The notes under the pieces were generated by a model that was not told the origin of the DNA, made no database searches, and saw nothing but the letters and a program-made list of their open reading frames with translations. The position numbers and the translations under genes were made by a program. This document shows positions 7,458-13,766 of a stretch of 28,913 bases of DNA, one piece after another. Location: assembly GCA_002506905.1 (NCBI GenBank), contig DAYM01000010.1, positions 135,639-164,551 of the forward strand, in the 5' to 3' direction. Position 1 is the stretch's first letter, and the number at the start of each line of letters is the position of its first letter. Origin of the DNA: Methanomassiliicoccaceae archaeon UBA328 (GTDB taxonomy: Archaea > Thermoplasmatota > Thermoplasmata > Methanomassiliicoccales > Methanomethylophilaceae).

Positions 7458-7731
7458 CCTTGAAAACACTGTCTGAGAGTTCCTTGTCCGTGAATACGAC
7501 AAGATCATATCCCTCTTTACGAAGTTACCTTGCTTTCAGAATGCAATAATTGTGAATATTGGAATTCGTCATCTCGACCATGGATTTGACATACCAGAGA
7601 TCCGGAACGGAGTCGTTGATCTCAAGGTCCGCGTCCACACGTCCGTGGCATTCTTCGAACTTCCCGTCATTGATAAGTCTTCTGAGACTGATTATCTCAG
7701 AAATTATGCTGTTCTTCGTATCCAGTTGCAT
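7414..7731 (-). pseudogene. Small protein gene interrupted by an in-frame TAA
   Basis: From ATG 7731 the frame codes 68 residues (start MQLDTKNSIISEIISLRR, end NYCILKAR) and then meets TAA at 7525-7527. The same frame continues without any shift for another 36 codons of convincing protein (LRKEGYDLVVFTDKELSD, then VFKVNGMEIFDPDMKSS) to TGA at 7414-7416. CAA to TAA (Gln to stop) would explain it. Start choice: a TTATAAATTTG box (7752-7762) predicts leaderless initiation at 7731 rather than the upstream ATG 7749. No family was recognised. Alternatives are a truncated 68-residue protein, ochre readthrough, or a sequencing error. The last 44 nt overlap the zinc-ribbon gene on the other strand. 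Confidence 0.55.
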
Positions 7732-7751
7732 TCGGACGTCTGAGCACATTC

Positions 7752-7762
7752 AAATTTATAAT
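7752..7762 (-). promoter_or_regulatory. TATA box of the interrupted gene
   Basis: Minus-strand TTATAAATTTG is centred about 26 nt above ATG 7731. A well-formed promoter on a gene with a premature stop suggests that the disruption is recent. Confidence 0.5.
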
Positions 7763-7785
7763 AACTAGCATCATTAAAAATTAAT

Positions 7786-8040
7786 TCAGTCCCTGCCGTA
7801 CACATATCTGTACTGATACGGAACAGGGCCCTGATATCCGGTCATTTCCTCATAGGTATTGAGGTCCGGACTCCACTCGCAGCAGATCCCTATCGAGATG
7901 TCCGGATTGATAAGATTGTAGTGCATGCTGCCGCGGCAGATACGCGTGCATACGGAACTGTCATCCGGATCGCAGTCATGGACCTCGCACCACTTGCAGT
8001 TCGAACAGCTGCATATCCTTCCGTTATCCTCTTCTTCCAT
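7786..8040 (-). CDS. Small cysteine-rich protein, probable metal binding
   Basis: An 84-residue protein with 9 cysteines, clustered as CSCSNCKWC near the N-terminus, then DC, VCTRIC and a CC pair, followed by a tyrosine-rich tail (GYQGPVPYQYRYVYGRD). The spacing suggests two treble-clef or zinc-knuckle sites, or an Fe-S or heavy-metal site; no family is recognised. Start: a TTTAAATA element (8065-8072) predicts transcription start near 8043, favouring ATG 8040. GTG 8046 has a GGAGG 5 nt upstream and would add two residues. It is downstream of the 67-residue gene at 8143 on the same strand but has its own promoter. Confidence 0.6.
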   Translation of the reverse strand: MEEEDNGRICSCSNCKWCEVHDCDPDDSSVCTRICRGSMHYNLINPDISIGICCEWSPDLNTYEEMTGYQGPVPYQYRYVYGRD

Positions 8041-8142
8041 ACTCACACCATCCTCCGAGGACCCTATTTAAATTTGAGAGGGGAGGTCACCGAAAATGAC
8101 CGAAAGGCCGAATGCCTCCCCCCGATTGGTTTTGACACGTCT

Positions 8143-8346
8143 TCAGATCATATTCGATTCTACCAGTTCGTTTATCTCCTCCTCTATAGCATAATATACG
8201 AGCTCGAGTCTTTCAGACGGGACATCATAAACGGCCTCTATGAGTTCTTTGAACTCTATGATGAGGTCGCGCATTATCATGAGCGCCTCGAATTCGTCGT
8301 TCTTGATTATTCTCTTCTCTTCCGATTCATTATAGGGTGCATCCAT
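8143..8346 (-). CDS. Small acidic helical protein, unknown function
   Basis: 67 residues, strongly acidic and predicted to form two or three helices (FEALMIMRDLIIEFKELIEA and LELVYYAIEEEINELV). No cysteines, no membrane helix and no recognised domain. It is accepted as a gene because the composition is protein-like, GTTATATT at 8370-8377 is placed about 27 nt above ATG 8346 (leaderless), and no larger gene overlaps. It lies between the flavodiiron terminator (8414-8431) and the cysteine-rich gene. A small hairpin GGTCA-N7-TGACC (8085-8101) follows its stop and may terminate it. Confidence 0.6.
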   Translation of the reverse strand: MDAPYNESEEKRIIKNDEFEALMIMRDLIIEFKELIEAVYDVPSERLELVYYAIEEEINELVESNMI

Positions 8347-8369
8347 GGTCTCTTAGACGACGGATGGCG

Positions 8370-8377
8370 AATATAAC
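8370..8377 (-). promoter_or_regulatory. TATA box of the 67-residue protein gene
   Basis: Minus-strand GTTATATT is centred about 27 nt above ATG 8346. Confidence 0.45.
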
Positions 8378-8413
8378 AAAACCCGCTACAGTTAGTATAA
8401 CTCGGAGAGAAAT

Positions 8414-8431
8414 AAGGGGGCGTACCCCCTT
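8414..8431 (-). terminator. Hairpin terminator of the flavodiiron protein gene
   Basis: Perfect 7-bp stem AAGGGGG/CCCCCTT with a 4-nt loop (CGTA), 13 nt beyond the stop at 8445. On the minus strand it is followed by ATTTCTCTCC. Confidence 0.65.
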
Positions 8432-8444
8432 GAAAAGATAAGGA

Positions 8445-9605
8445 TCAATCCTTTGCCAGTTCGGCGGCCAGATCTTCCAGTGACTTCCTGTCCCCGTCGT
8501 TCATGGCCGACCTTATGGAGATCACGGGTTCCAGAATGGTTATGTCCGTCATTCCCTCGAAGTACTTCTTCATGAGATTGCATGCGTTCGGGGCCCAGGT
8601 ACCGTTATCGATCATTGCGACCTTACGGTTCTGATATTTCTTGGACTTCAGTTCCATTAGGAAGAATTCCATCTCGGGGAATACCCCGCCTTCATAGGTA
8701 GTGGTGGCGACCGCCAGCCTGTCGTACCTGAAAGCGTCCTCCAATGCATACGAAAGATCTGTACGGGAAAGATCGGAGATCTTGACGTTGATGCCTCTGT
8801 CATCCAACAGTTCCGCCAACCTCATGGCCGCCTTCCTCGTATTGCCGTAAACGGACGTGTATGCGATGAATACGCCCTTGTCCTCTGGAGTATAGGAGGC
8901 CCATGTCCTGTACAGCGAAACGTAATGTCCGAGGTCCTCTTTGAGTATCGGGCCGTGAAGCGGACAGATAGCGGATATCTCGAGGTCCGAGACCTTATCC
9001 AAAAGCTTCATTACCTGCTTTCCGAACTTGCCGACAATGTTAAAAAAGTAACGTCTGGCACCTTTGCACCAGTCATATGACGGATCTGCCGGACCGAACC
9101 TTCCGAATCCGTCTGCGGTGAACAGGAGTCTATCCGACTGCTCATACGACATCATGACCTCGGGCCAGTGCACCAGAGGGGCCATCACGAACCTGAGGCT
9201 GTGCTTTCCGAGCTCCAGTACTCCGCCCTCTTCCATGACGATGCTCCTGTCGGAATAATCGATGCCGAAGAACTGGGTGACCATCCTGAATATCATATCG
9301 TTGCCGACCAGTTTCATATCGGGATACATATCTGCAAGGGTCGCTATGTTCGCAGCGTGGTCGGGCTCCATATGGTGAATGACCAGATAATCTACGGAAC
9401 GTCCGTTCAGTACGGTCTTCAGATCTGCAAGCCAGGCATCCGTCACACACTCGTCCGCCGTATCCAATACAGCAACTTTGTCGTCAAGGATAACATATGA
9501 ATTGTAGGTCACACCGTCGGGGATGGGGTACCTGCTTTCGAACAGGTCCAGGTCCATATCCTCCTCTGTTATGCATACCACGGAATCTGAGATCTTACTG
9601 ATCAT
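8445..9605 (-). CDS. fprA: Flavodiiron protein (A-type flavoprotein, FprA/ROO-like)
   Basis: It reduces O2 (or NO) to water at a di-iron centre, in methanogens usually with electrons from F420H2; cytoplasmic. The metallo-beta-lactamase half carries the ligands His78, Glu80, Asp82 (HHMEPDH), His146 (LVHWPE), Asp165 (TADGFG) and His217 (CPLHGP). The flavodoxin half starts at FIAYTSVYGNTRKA (about 250) and ends at 386. Start: the long frame begins at GTG 9668, overlapping the upstream gene, and ATG 9647 is also possible. A TATA element (9628-9637) lies inside that extension about 27 nt above ATG 9605, and starting there puts the ligands almost exactly at the numbering known for rubredoxin:oxygen oxidoreductase. 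It follows the CARF-like paralogue on the same strand and is followed by a hairpin terminator. Confidence 0.93.
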   Translation of the reverse strand: MISKISDSVVCITEEDMDLDLFESRYPIPDGVTYNSYVILDDKVAVLDTADECVTDAWLADLKTVLNGRSVDYLVIHHMEPDHAANIATLADMYPDMKLVGNDMIFRMVTQFFGIDYSDRSIVMEEGGVLELGKHSLRFVMAPLVHWPEVMMSYEQSDRLLFTADGFGRFGPADPSYDWCKGARRYFFNIVGKFGKQVMKLLDKVSDLEISAICPLHGPILKEDLGHYVSLYRTWASYTPEDKGVFIAYTSVYGNTRKAAMRLAELLDDRGINVKISDLSRTDLSYALEDAFRYDRLAVATTTYEGGVFPEMEFFLMELKSKKYQNRKVAMIDNGTWAPNACNLMKKYFEGMTDITILEPVISIRSAMNDGDRKSLEDLAAELAKD

Positions 9606-9627
9606 GCCCCTGAATGCGGCTTTAGAC

Positions 9628-9637
9628 GTATAAATAT
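9628..9637 (-). promoter_or_regulatory. Internal TATA box setting the fprA start
   Basis: Minus-strand ATATTTATAC is centred about 27 nt above ATG 9605. It indicates a leaderless fprA transcript independent of the CARF-like gene just upstream. Confidence 0.55.
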
Positions 9638-9664
9638 CTCCGAACATCAGAGACTGACCTGCCT

Positions 9665-10465
9665 TCACAGATAGAAGGTGGATATCATCCTCTCGCCCTC
9701 TTCCGTCAGCTCGAGTCTGTTCTTGAAGATCTCATCGTTGGTCACCCAATTGAGGTCCTGCCAAGGTTTGACGAAATCCCTGTGATAGTATACCGCTTCG
9801 GTCTGACCGGTCTTGGAAACATCCTTGCTTGTGACCTCTCTGAACCAGACGCCTTCATCTTTCAATGCCCGGATCATGTATTTTGCGGATGTGGGCTGTT
9901 TGCTGTCCAGCCTGTTCTTCAGGATCCTCAGTCCCTTGACGAGATGCTTTTTGGGCCTTTCTATCTTGTAGACCGGCAGCGAACGGGGTTCGTAGGTCGA
10001 TTTGGTAAGTCCTACGGGGCGGTCGTTCTCGTAGTAGATCTCTCTGATCTTGTCATCGCTGACGGTATACTCCTGCGTACCGACAGAGAACGGCACCGTA
10101 CCCGGAGACATCATCGATGCGATCGCCGCGGCGGCCGCATATTCGGGAGACCCAGCAGATATATTTACAAAGATCTTCGAGTCCTTGTCCTCGGACATTA
10201 TTATGTTGAGTACCTCTTTCAGCATCTCGGAGAAATTCGTAACTTTCGAGTTATGTTCGACGATCTCGATGCCGGGACGCTTCTCAATCAGGATCTCGCA
10301 GACCCTGTCGTAGAAATCGGTGTAGACAGAGTTCTTGTCCTTATCTCTGACATAGTGGATCAGGTGGACCCTTTCAGCCTCATAATATAATGCTGGCTCT
10401 GTTACCTTCGCGGTCTCGAATGTCACACATGCTATCATTACCCTTTTCTCGCGTCCGCTTGCCAT
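9665..10465 (-). CDS. CARF-like sensor with C-terminal winged helix, second copy (DUF6293 / HFX_2341-like)
   Basis: A 266-residue paralogue of the protein at 5635. Shared blocks include CVTFET-KV near residue 13, VHLIHYVRD, FVNISAGSPEYAAAAAIASMM (loop near residue 100), the VGTQEYT segment, and YYENDRPVGLTKSTYEPR. A winged-helix part (about 175-266) ends in LELTEEGERMI. Like its paralogue it should be a ligand-responsive transcription regulator; the CARF relationship is inferred from the fold-like motifs. It is transcribed divergently from the NYN-SbcCD operon, and the 124-nt gap contains the iterated TTACA element at 10506-10542, which makes it a natural candidate to control that operon. Its stop lies just upstream of fprA. 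No convincing TATA could be fixed: TAATAAAT near 10506 or AAATAC near 10490 are both possible. Confidence 0.8.
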   Translation of the reverse strand: MASGREKRVMIACVTFETAKVTEPALYYEAERVHLIHYVRDKDKNSVYTDFYDRVCEILIEKRPGIEIVEHNSKVTNFSEMLKEVLNIIMSEDKDSKIFVNISAGSPEYAAAAAIASMMSPGTVPFSVGTQEYTVSDDKIREIYYENDRPVGLTKSTYEPRSLPVYKIERPKKHLVKGLRILKNRLDSKQPTSAKYMIRALKDEGVWFREVTSKDVSKTGQTEAVYYHRDFVKPWQDLNWVTNDEIFKNRLELTEEGERMISTFYL

Positions 10466-10505
10466 GGCCTCTGTATCGCACTATCCGTATTTCAACATTT
10501 ACATT

Positions 10506-10542
10506 TATTACAAATATTACAATAATCTGTTAATATAATTGA
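10506..10542. promoter_or_regulatory. Iterated TTACA element with TATA-like box, copy A (shared with 18125-18167)
   Basis: Half-sites TTACA at 10508-10512 and 10517-10521 are 9 nt apart, followed by TGTTA at 10528-10532 and TTAATATAATT (10531-10540), the likely TATA region of the NYN operon. The 10515-10542 stretch matches 18141-18167 at about 24 of 27 positions. It lies between the divergent CARF-like gene and the NYN operon. Confidence 0.6.
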
Positions 10543-10589
10543 GAACGATTACTATACAATGCGCACAGGTTGCGCAGGAAACTGAAAAG

Positions 10590-11195
10590 ATGAAGACAAA
10601 AATGAACACTGATGAGAGGGTTATGATTTTCATAGACCTCCGGAACGTCATTGATTGCTCTGCGGACATGACCAATTTGGATCTCAGATTGGATTATGAG
10701 GAAATGGCAGACGAACTGGTCGGCAGCAGAACGCTTACTGCGGCCTATATGTTCGACAGCAGGAAAAGGACCGGGGACGATCCCTGTATAAGATTCCATG
10801 ATGCCCTCAGATCATTGGGATTCAGGGTGATCACAAGGGACAGCCTCGGCGGAAGCGAGGACCTTGAAGGCGACAAGAGAACTCAGAAAGAGGTGGATGT
10901 CGCCCTTGCCAGCAAACTTATCGAACAGGCGTTCAAGGACAATTACGACACAGCCATCGTAGTTAGCGGAGACAGGGATTTCCGTCCTGCGATAGAGACC
11001 GTCCAGAATGAGGGAAAGAGGGTGGAGGTCGCAGGATTCAGCTACGGAATGAGCCCCATACTGAGAAGATGCTGCGACCAGTTCCACGATCTGGACACGA
11101 TGCCTATAGTCACACTCAGTACGCCGTACGAAGGATCCGAGGAAGAAGAGATCCCTGCGGTCAACTCACAGGAGGCGACCGAAGATGCAGCCTAA
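10590..11195 (+). CDS. NYN-domain (PIN-like) ribonuclease, LabA/DUF88 type
   Basis: A 201-residue PIN-like nuclease domain. The acidic site is visible: Asp16 in IFIDLRN (with Asn19), Asp103 in QKEVDVALASKL and Asp128/Asp130 in VVSGDRDFRPAI, followed by the typical VEVAGF strand. NYN proteins are metal-dependent ribonucleases or nucleic-acid processing factors. The C-terminal 25 residues are acidic and disordered (EGSEEEEIPAVN). Start: the frame can be extended to TTG 10539, but that lies at the TATA-like element. ATG 10590 is used; ATG 10602 is possible. It is the first gene of a six-gene plus-strand block; its end overlaps the next gene by 11 nt, implying coupled translation. Copy A of the TTACA element is immediately upstream. 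Confidence 0.82.
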   Translation: MKTKMNTDERVMIFIDLRNVIDCSADMTNLDLRLDYEEMADELVGSRTLTAAYMFDSRKRTGDDPCIRFHDALRSLGFRVITRDSLGGSEDLEGDKRTQKEVDVALASKLIEQAFKDNYDTAIVVSGDRDFRPAIETVQNEGKRVEVAGFSYGMSPILRRCCDQFHDLDTMPIVTLSTPYEGSEEEEIPAVNSQEATEDAA

Positions 11196-12111
11196 TCCGT
11201 ACATGAGGATAGCAGGATGCTCCCCCGCGAGGGAAGAGGAACCCTCCGTATTGCTGAAATTCGCTTACGACAAGAAGAACAATCTTTCTTCCTGCCACAA
11301 AGGGACCATCGTGTTCGTATCGCAGAATTACGAAGGCACAGTCAGGGACGGCGAAGTATGGATCTGCAATATCGAAAGGTCCGACAGATGCTGGTACGCC
11401 ACACCTCTGAGACAGGTCGACGACCAGTTCTACATGGGACTTACACACGGACAGATCGGCGAGATGGCGAAATACCTCTGGGAAACAGACAGGGAGATGC
11501 TCATGCCGTACATCGAAGAGACCGCGTCCGGTAAGCTCAGGACAGAGATCGATAATCTGAAAAAGGAACTCGATTCGTCTGCGGAATCGTATTCATCCGC
11601 CGAGTCGCAGATCCTGACCTTCAAGGAAGAGAGGGAGAAACTCCTGAAAGAGATAGAGGCTCTCAGATCGAAAGAGGACTCGTCCGTGGCAGAGGAAACG
11701 GAATCCAGGAAGCTCATGGATGAGAACACGGAACTGAAATGCCGGGTGAAAGAACTCCAGCATCAGCTCATGTCCCTCAGGAACAGGATGGTATGCGAAG
11801 CAGATGACAGCGAACCTCAGTGCAAGGCAACGGTCAGGAGCTTTGCGGACAGGTCCGTAATACTCTCCGGCCCCAACGAACTGTACAGCCGCAGTTTCAA
11901 GGACGGAAGATACGACGTAAGGACGGATATCTGCGGAACGAAGATAGTGATCAGACAGGACGACAACGGACAGGCGGAGTCTGTCAACGGCATGATCGTA
12001 CTGGACGATCTCGAGAACTTCGTCGAGTTCAGCGAAAGGACCGAACTGCCCGCAGACATCGATGACAACGGAACGATCACCTGCTCGCTCAAGGCGTATC
12101 AGACAGCCTGA
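11185..12111 (+). CDS. Coiled-coil protein of unknown function, partner of the NYN gene
   Basis: 308 residues in three parts. About 1-110 is a globular domain with small-barrel-like strands (GTIVFVSQNYEGTVRDGEVW and CWYATPLRQVDDQFYM). About 113-200 is a long heptad-rich coiled coil (TEIDNLKKELDSS and EREKLLKEIEALRSK). About 205-308 is a second small globular domain rich in beta strands (ATVRSFADRSVILSGPNELY). No known family is recognised. The first domain vaguely recalls nucleic-acid-binding barrels, which would fit an adapter for the adjacent nuclease, but this is inference. The ATG lies inside the end of the NYN gene (11-nt overlap) with GGAGG about 9 nt upstream. Confidence 0.7.
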   Translation: MQPNPYMRIAGCSPAREEEPSVLLKFAYDKKNNLSSCHKGTIVFVSQNYEGTVRDGEVWICNIERSDRCWYATPLRQVDDQFYMGLTHGQIGEMAKYLWETDREMLMPYIEETASGKLRTEIDNLKKELDSSAESYSSAESQILTFKEEREKLLKEIEALRSKEDSSVAEETESRKLMDENTELKCRVKELQHQLMSLRNRMVCEADDSEPQCKATVRSFADRSVILSGPNELYSRSFKDGRYDVRTDICGTKIVIRQDDNGQAESVNGMIVLDDLENFVEFSERTELPADIDDNGTITCSLKAYQTA

Positions 12112-12161
12112 GAGGAAAGAACGATAAAAAGGAAACACCATACGCATCCGAGGATGTAAGA

Positions 12162-12584
12162 ATGACCGGCAACACGGACATAGAGGAAAAGCTCAGACGC
12201 ATCGAGGCAAAACTCGATCAATGCATAGCCATGAACAACGAGACCCGCATGATGTGCGACAGGATACTGCACGAGGTCATGGAAATGAAAGCGGGACCCG
12301 AGGTCAAAGAAGAGAGCATGGCGGCCCTGGAAGAAGAGATGGAGACCGAATCAAGGAAGGTCCGCATCCAGAGGGCAAGAGAGCAGAAGGAACTTCTCAC
12401 TGAGAAGATCTCCGATGTGGCCCGTGAGAGAGAAAAGGTCAAGAACGAATACTTCAAGGCGACCGACAAGGAACTTGCGAAAGAACTCAGTCTGAAGATG
12501 GACAATCTTGAAAAGGAACTGGAAAATCTTCAGGCGGAGCTCACCAAATGTCTTGAGTATCAGCAAAAGGCCGGCAGATACTGA
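12162..12584 (+). CDS. Small coiled-coil protein
   Basis: 140 residues, predicted almost wholly coiled coil (EEKLRRIEAKLDQ at 8-20; then a highly charged helix from about 52 to 135 with KELAKELSLKMDNLEKELEN). It is cytoplasmic with no catalytic motif. It sits 50 nt after the preceding coiled-coil gene and 33 nt before sbcD in the same direction. A possible extra promoter element, GATAAAAAG (about 12123-12131), lies in the 50-nt gap, so the sbcCD half of the block may also be transcribed on its own. Ribosome binding site GAGG is 8 nt before the ATG. The function is unknown; a structural partner of the SbcCD complex is one possibility. Confidence 0.65.
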   Translation: MTGNTDIEEKLRRIEAKLDQCIAMNNETRMMCDRILHEVMEMKAGPEVKEESMAALEEEMETESRKVRIQRAREQKELLTEKISDVAREREKVKNEYFKATDKELAKELSLKMDNLEKELENLQAELTKCLEYQQKAGRY

Positions 12585-12617
12585 CGGCCATACATCCTCC
12601 GATGCGGGGAAGGAAAT

Positions 12618-13766
12618 ATGAGATTCATTCACACATCCGATCTTCACATCGGTAAGACAGTTCACGGTTTCTCGATGACCGACGATCAGAGTTACATACT
12701 CGACCAGATCGCAAACATCGCAGAGAAAGAGAAAGCGGACGGCATCATTATCGCCGGAGATGTCTATGATAAGGGCGTCCCGACGGAGGATGCCGTACAT
12801 GAGTTCGACAGGTTCCTCAGCAGAGCCGCGGACATCTGCCCCGTCTACATCGTAGCGGGAAACCATGATTCCGCGGAAAGACTGTCCTTCGGGCGCGATC
12901 TCCTGATGAGGAACGGCGTTCACATAACGGATACCTACTCCGGAAAAATGGAGAAAATAACCGTAGAAGACCAATTCGGCCCTCTGAACATCTATCTTCT
13001 GCCGTACATCAAACCGTCCCTTGTGAGACCGTACTTCAAAGACGAAACGGTCACCACTCCGGACAAAGCTATGCAGCTGACACTGGATGCATCGGATGTC
13101 GATCCGAATGCCAGGAACCTTCTGGTGTGCCACCAGTTCATCGTCGGAAAAGGTATCGAATTATCTACGACCGATTCCGAAGACGCGAAACCGATCGTCG
13201 GCGGGATCGATTGCATATCGGCAGAACTCCTGAAACCTTTCGATTATGTCGCATTGGGCCACATCCACAGAGCCCAGTCCGCAGGAAGGGACACGATCAG
13301 ATACTGCGGCTCACCGCTGAAATATTCGGAATCGGAAGCATACGACAGCAAAAGCGTCACCGTTGTCGATATGGAAGAAAAAGGGAAGGTCGGACTCAGG
13401 ACCGTGCCTCTGATCCCCAAGAAGGATCTCAGACTGCTGAAAGGCACGATCGAAGAGATCCTGTCCCCGGAAGCGTTGAAACAGGGGAACAGGGACGATT
13501 ATGTTATAGTCACCCTCAAAGAGAATCCCAAGAATGCGATCGAACGCATCAGAGAGATCTATCCCTTCGTCATGCACCTGAACTTCGAGAGCGACGGAAC
13601 CTCCGGCCTTTCGGATTCGGACATCAGCATCGAAGATATCCGCAAGATGGACCCTATCGATCTCTTCGAGCAGTTCTTCGAAAAAATGAACGGAAGAAAG
13701 CTCACCTCGGAAGAAACAGCCATCGTTGAAAGCATCATCGAAGAATTGGACGGGGTGGACATATGA
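12618..13766 (+). CDS. sbcD: Exonuclease SbcCD, nuclease subunit SbcD (Mre11-like)
   Basis: A 382-residue calcineurin-like phosphoesterase. Metal-binding motifs: TSDLHIGK (Asp8, His10), AGDVYD (Asp48), AGNHDS (Asn82, His83), VCHQF and LGHIHRAQ. With SbcC it forms the ATP-dependent double-strand exonuclease and hairpin endonuclease that opens blocked or palindromic DNA ends. The architecture is of the SbcD kind, with a C-terminal capping domain after about residue 270, rather than the usual archaeal Mre11 linked to HerA-NurA; neither herA nor nurA is in the window. Its last codons overlap the ATG of sbcC (ATGA). The ribosome binding site is GGAAGGAAAT just before ATG 12618. Confidence 0.95.
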   Translation: MRFIHTSDLHIGKTVHGFSMTDDQSYILDQIANIAEKEKADGIIIAGDVYDKGVPTEDAVHEFDRFLSRAADICPVYIVAGNHDSAERLSFGRDLLMRNGVHITDTYSGKMEKITVEDQFGPLNIYLLPYIKPSLVRPYFKDETVTTPDKAMQLTLDASDVDPNARNLLVCHQFIVGKGIELSTTDSEDAKPIVGGIDCISAELLKPFDYVALGHIHRAQSAGRDTIRYCGSPLKYSESEAYDSKSVTVVDMEEKGKVGLRTVPLIPKKDLRLLKGTIEEILSPEALKQGNRDDYVIVTLKENPKNAIERIREIYPFVMHLNFESDGTSGLSDSDISIEDIRKMDPIDLFEQFFEKMNGRKLTSEETAIVESIIEELDGVDI

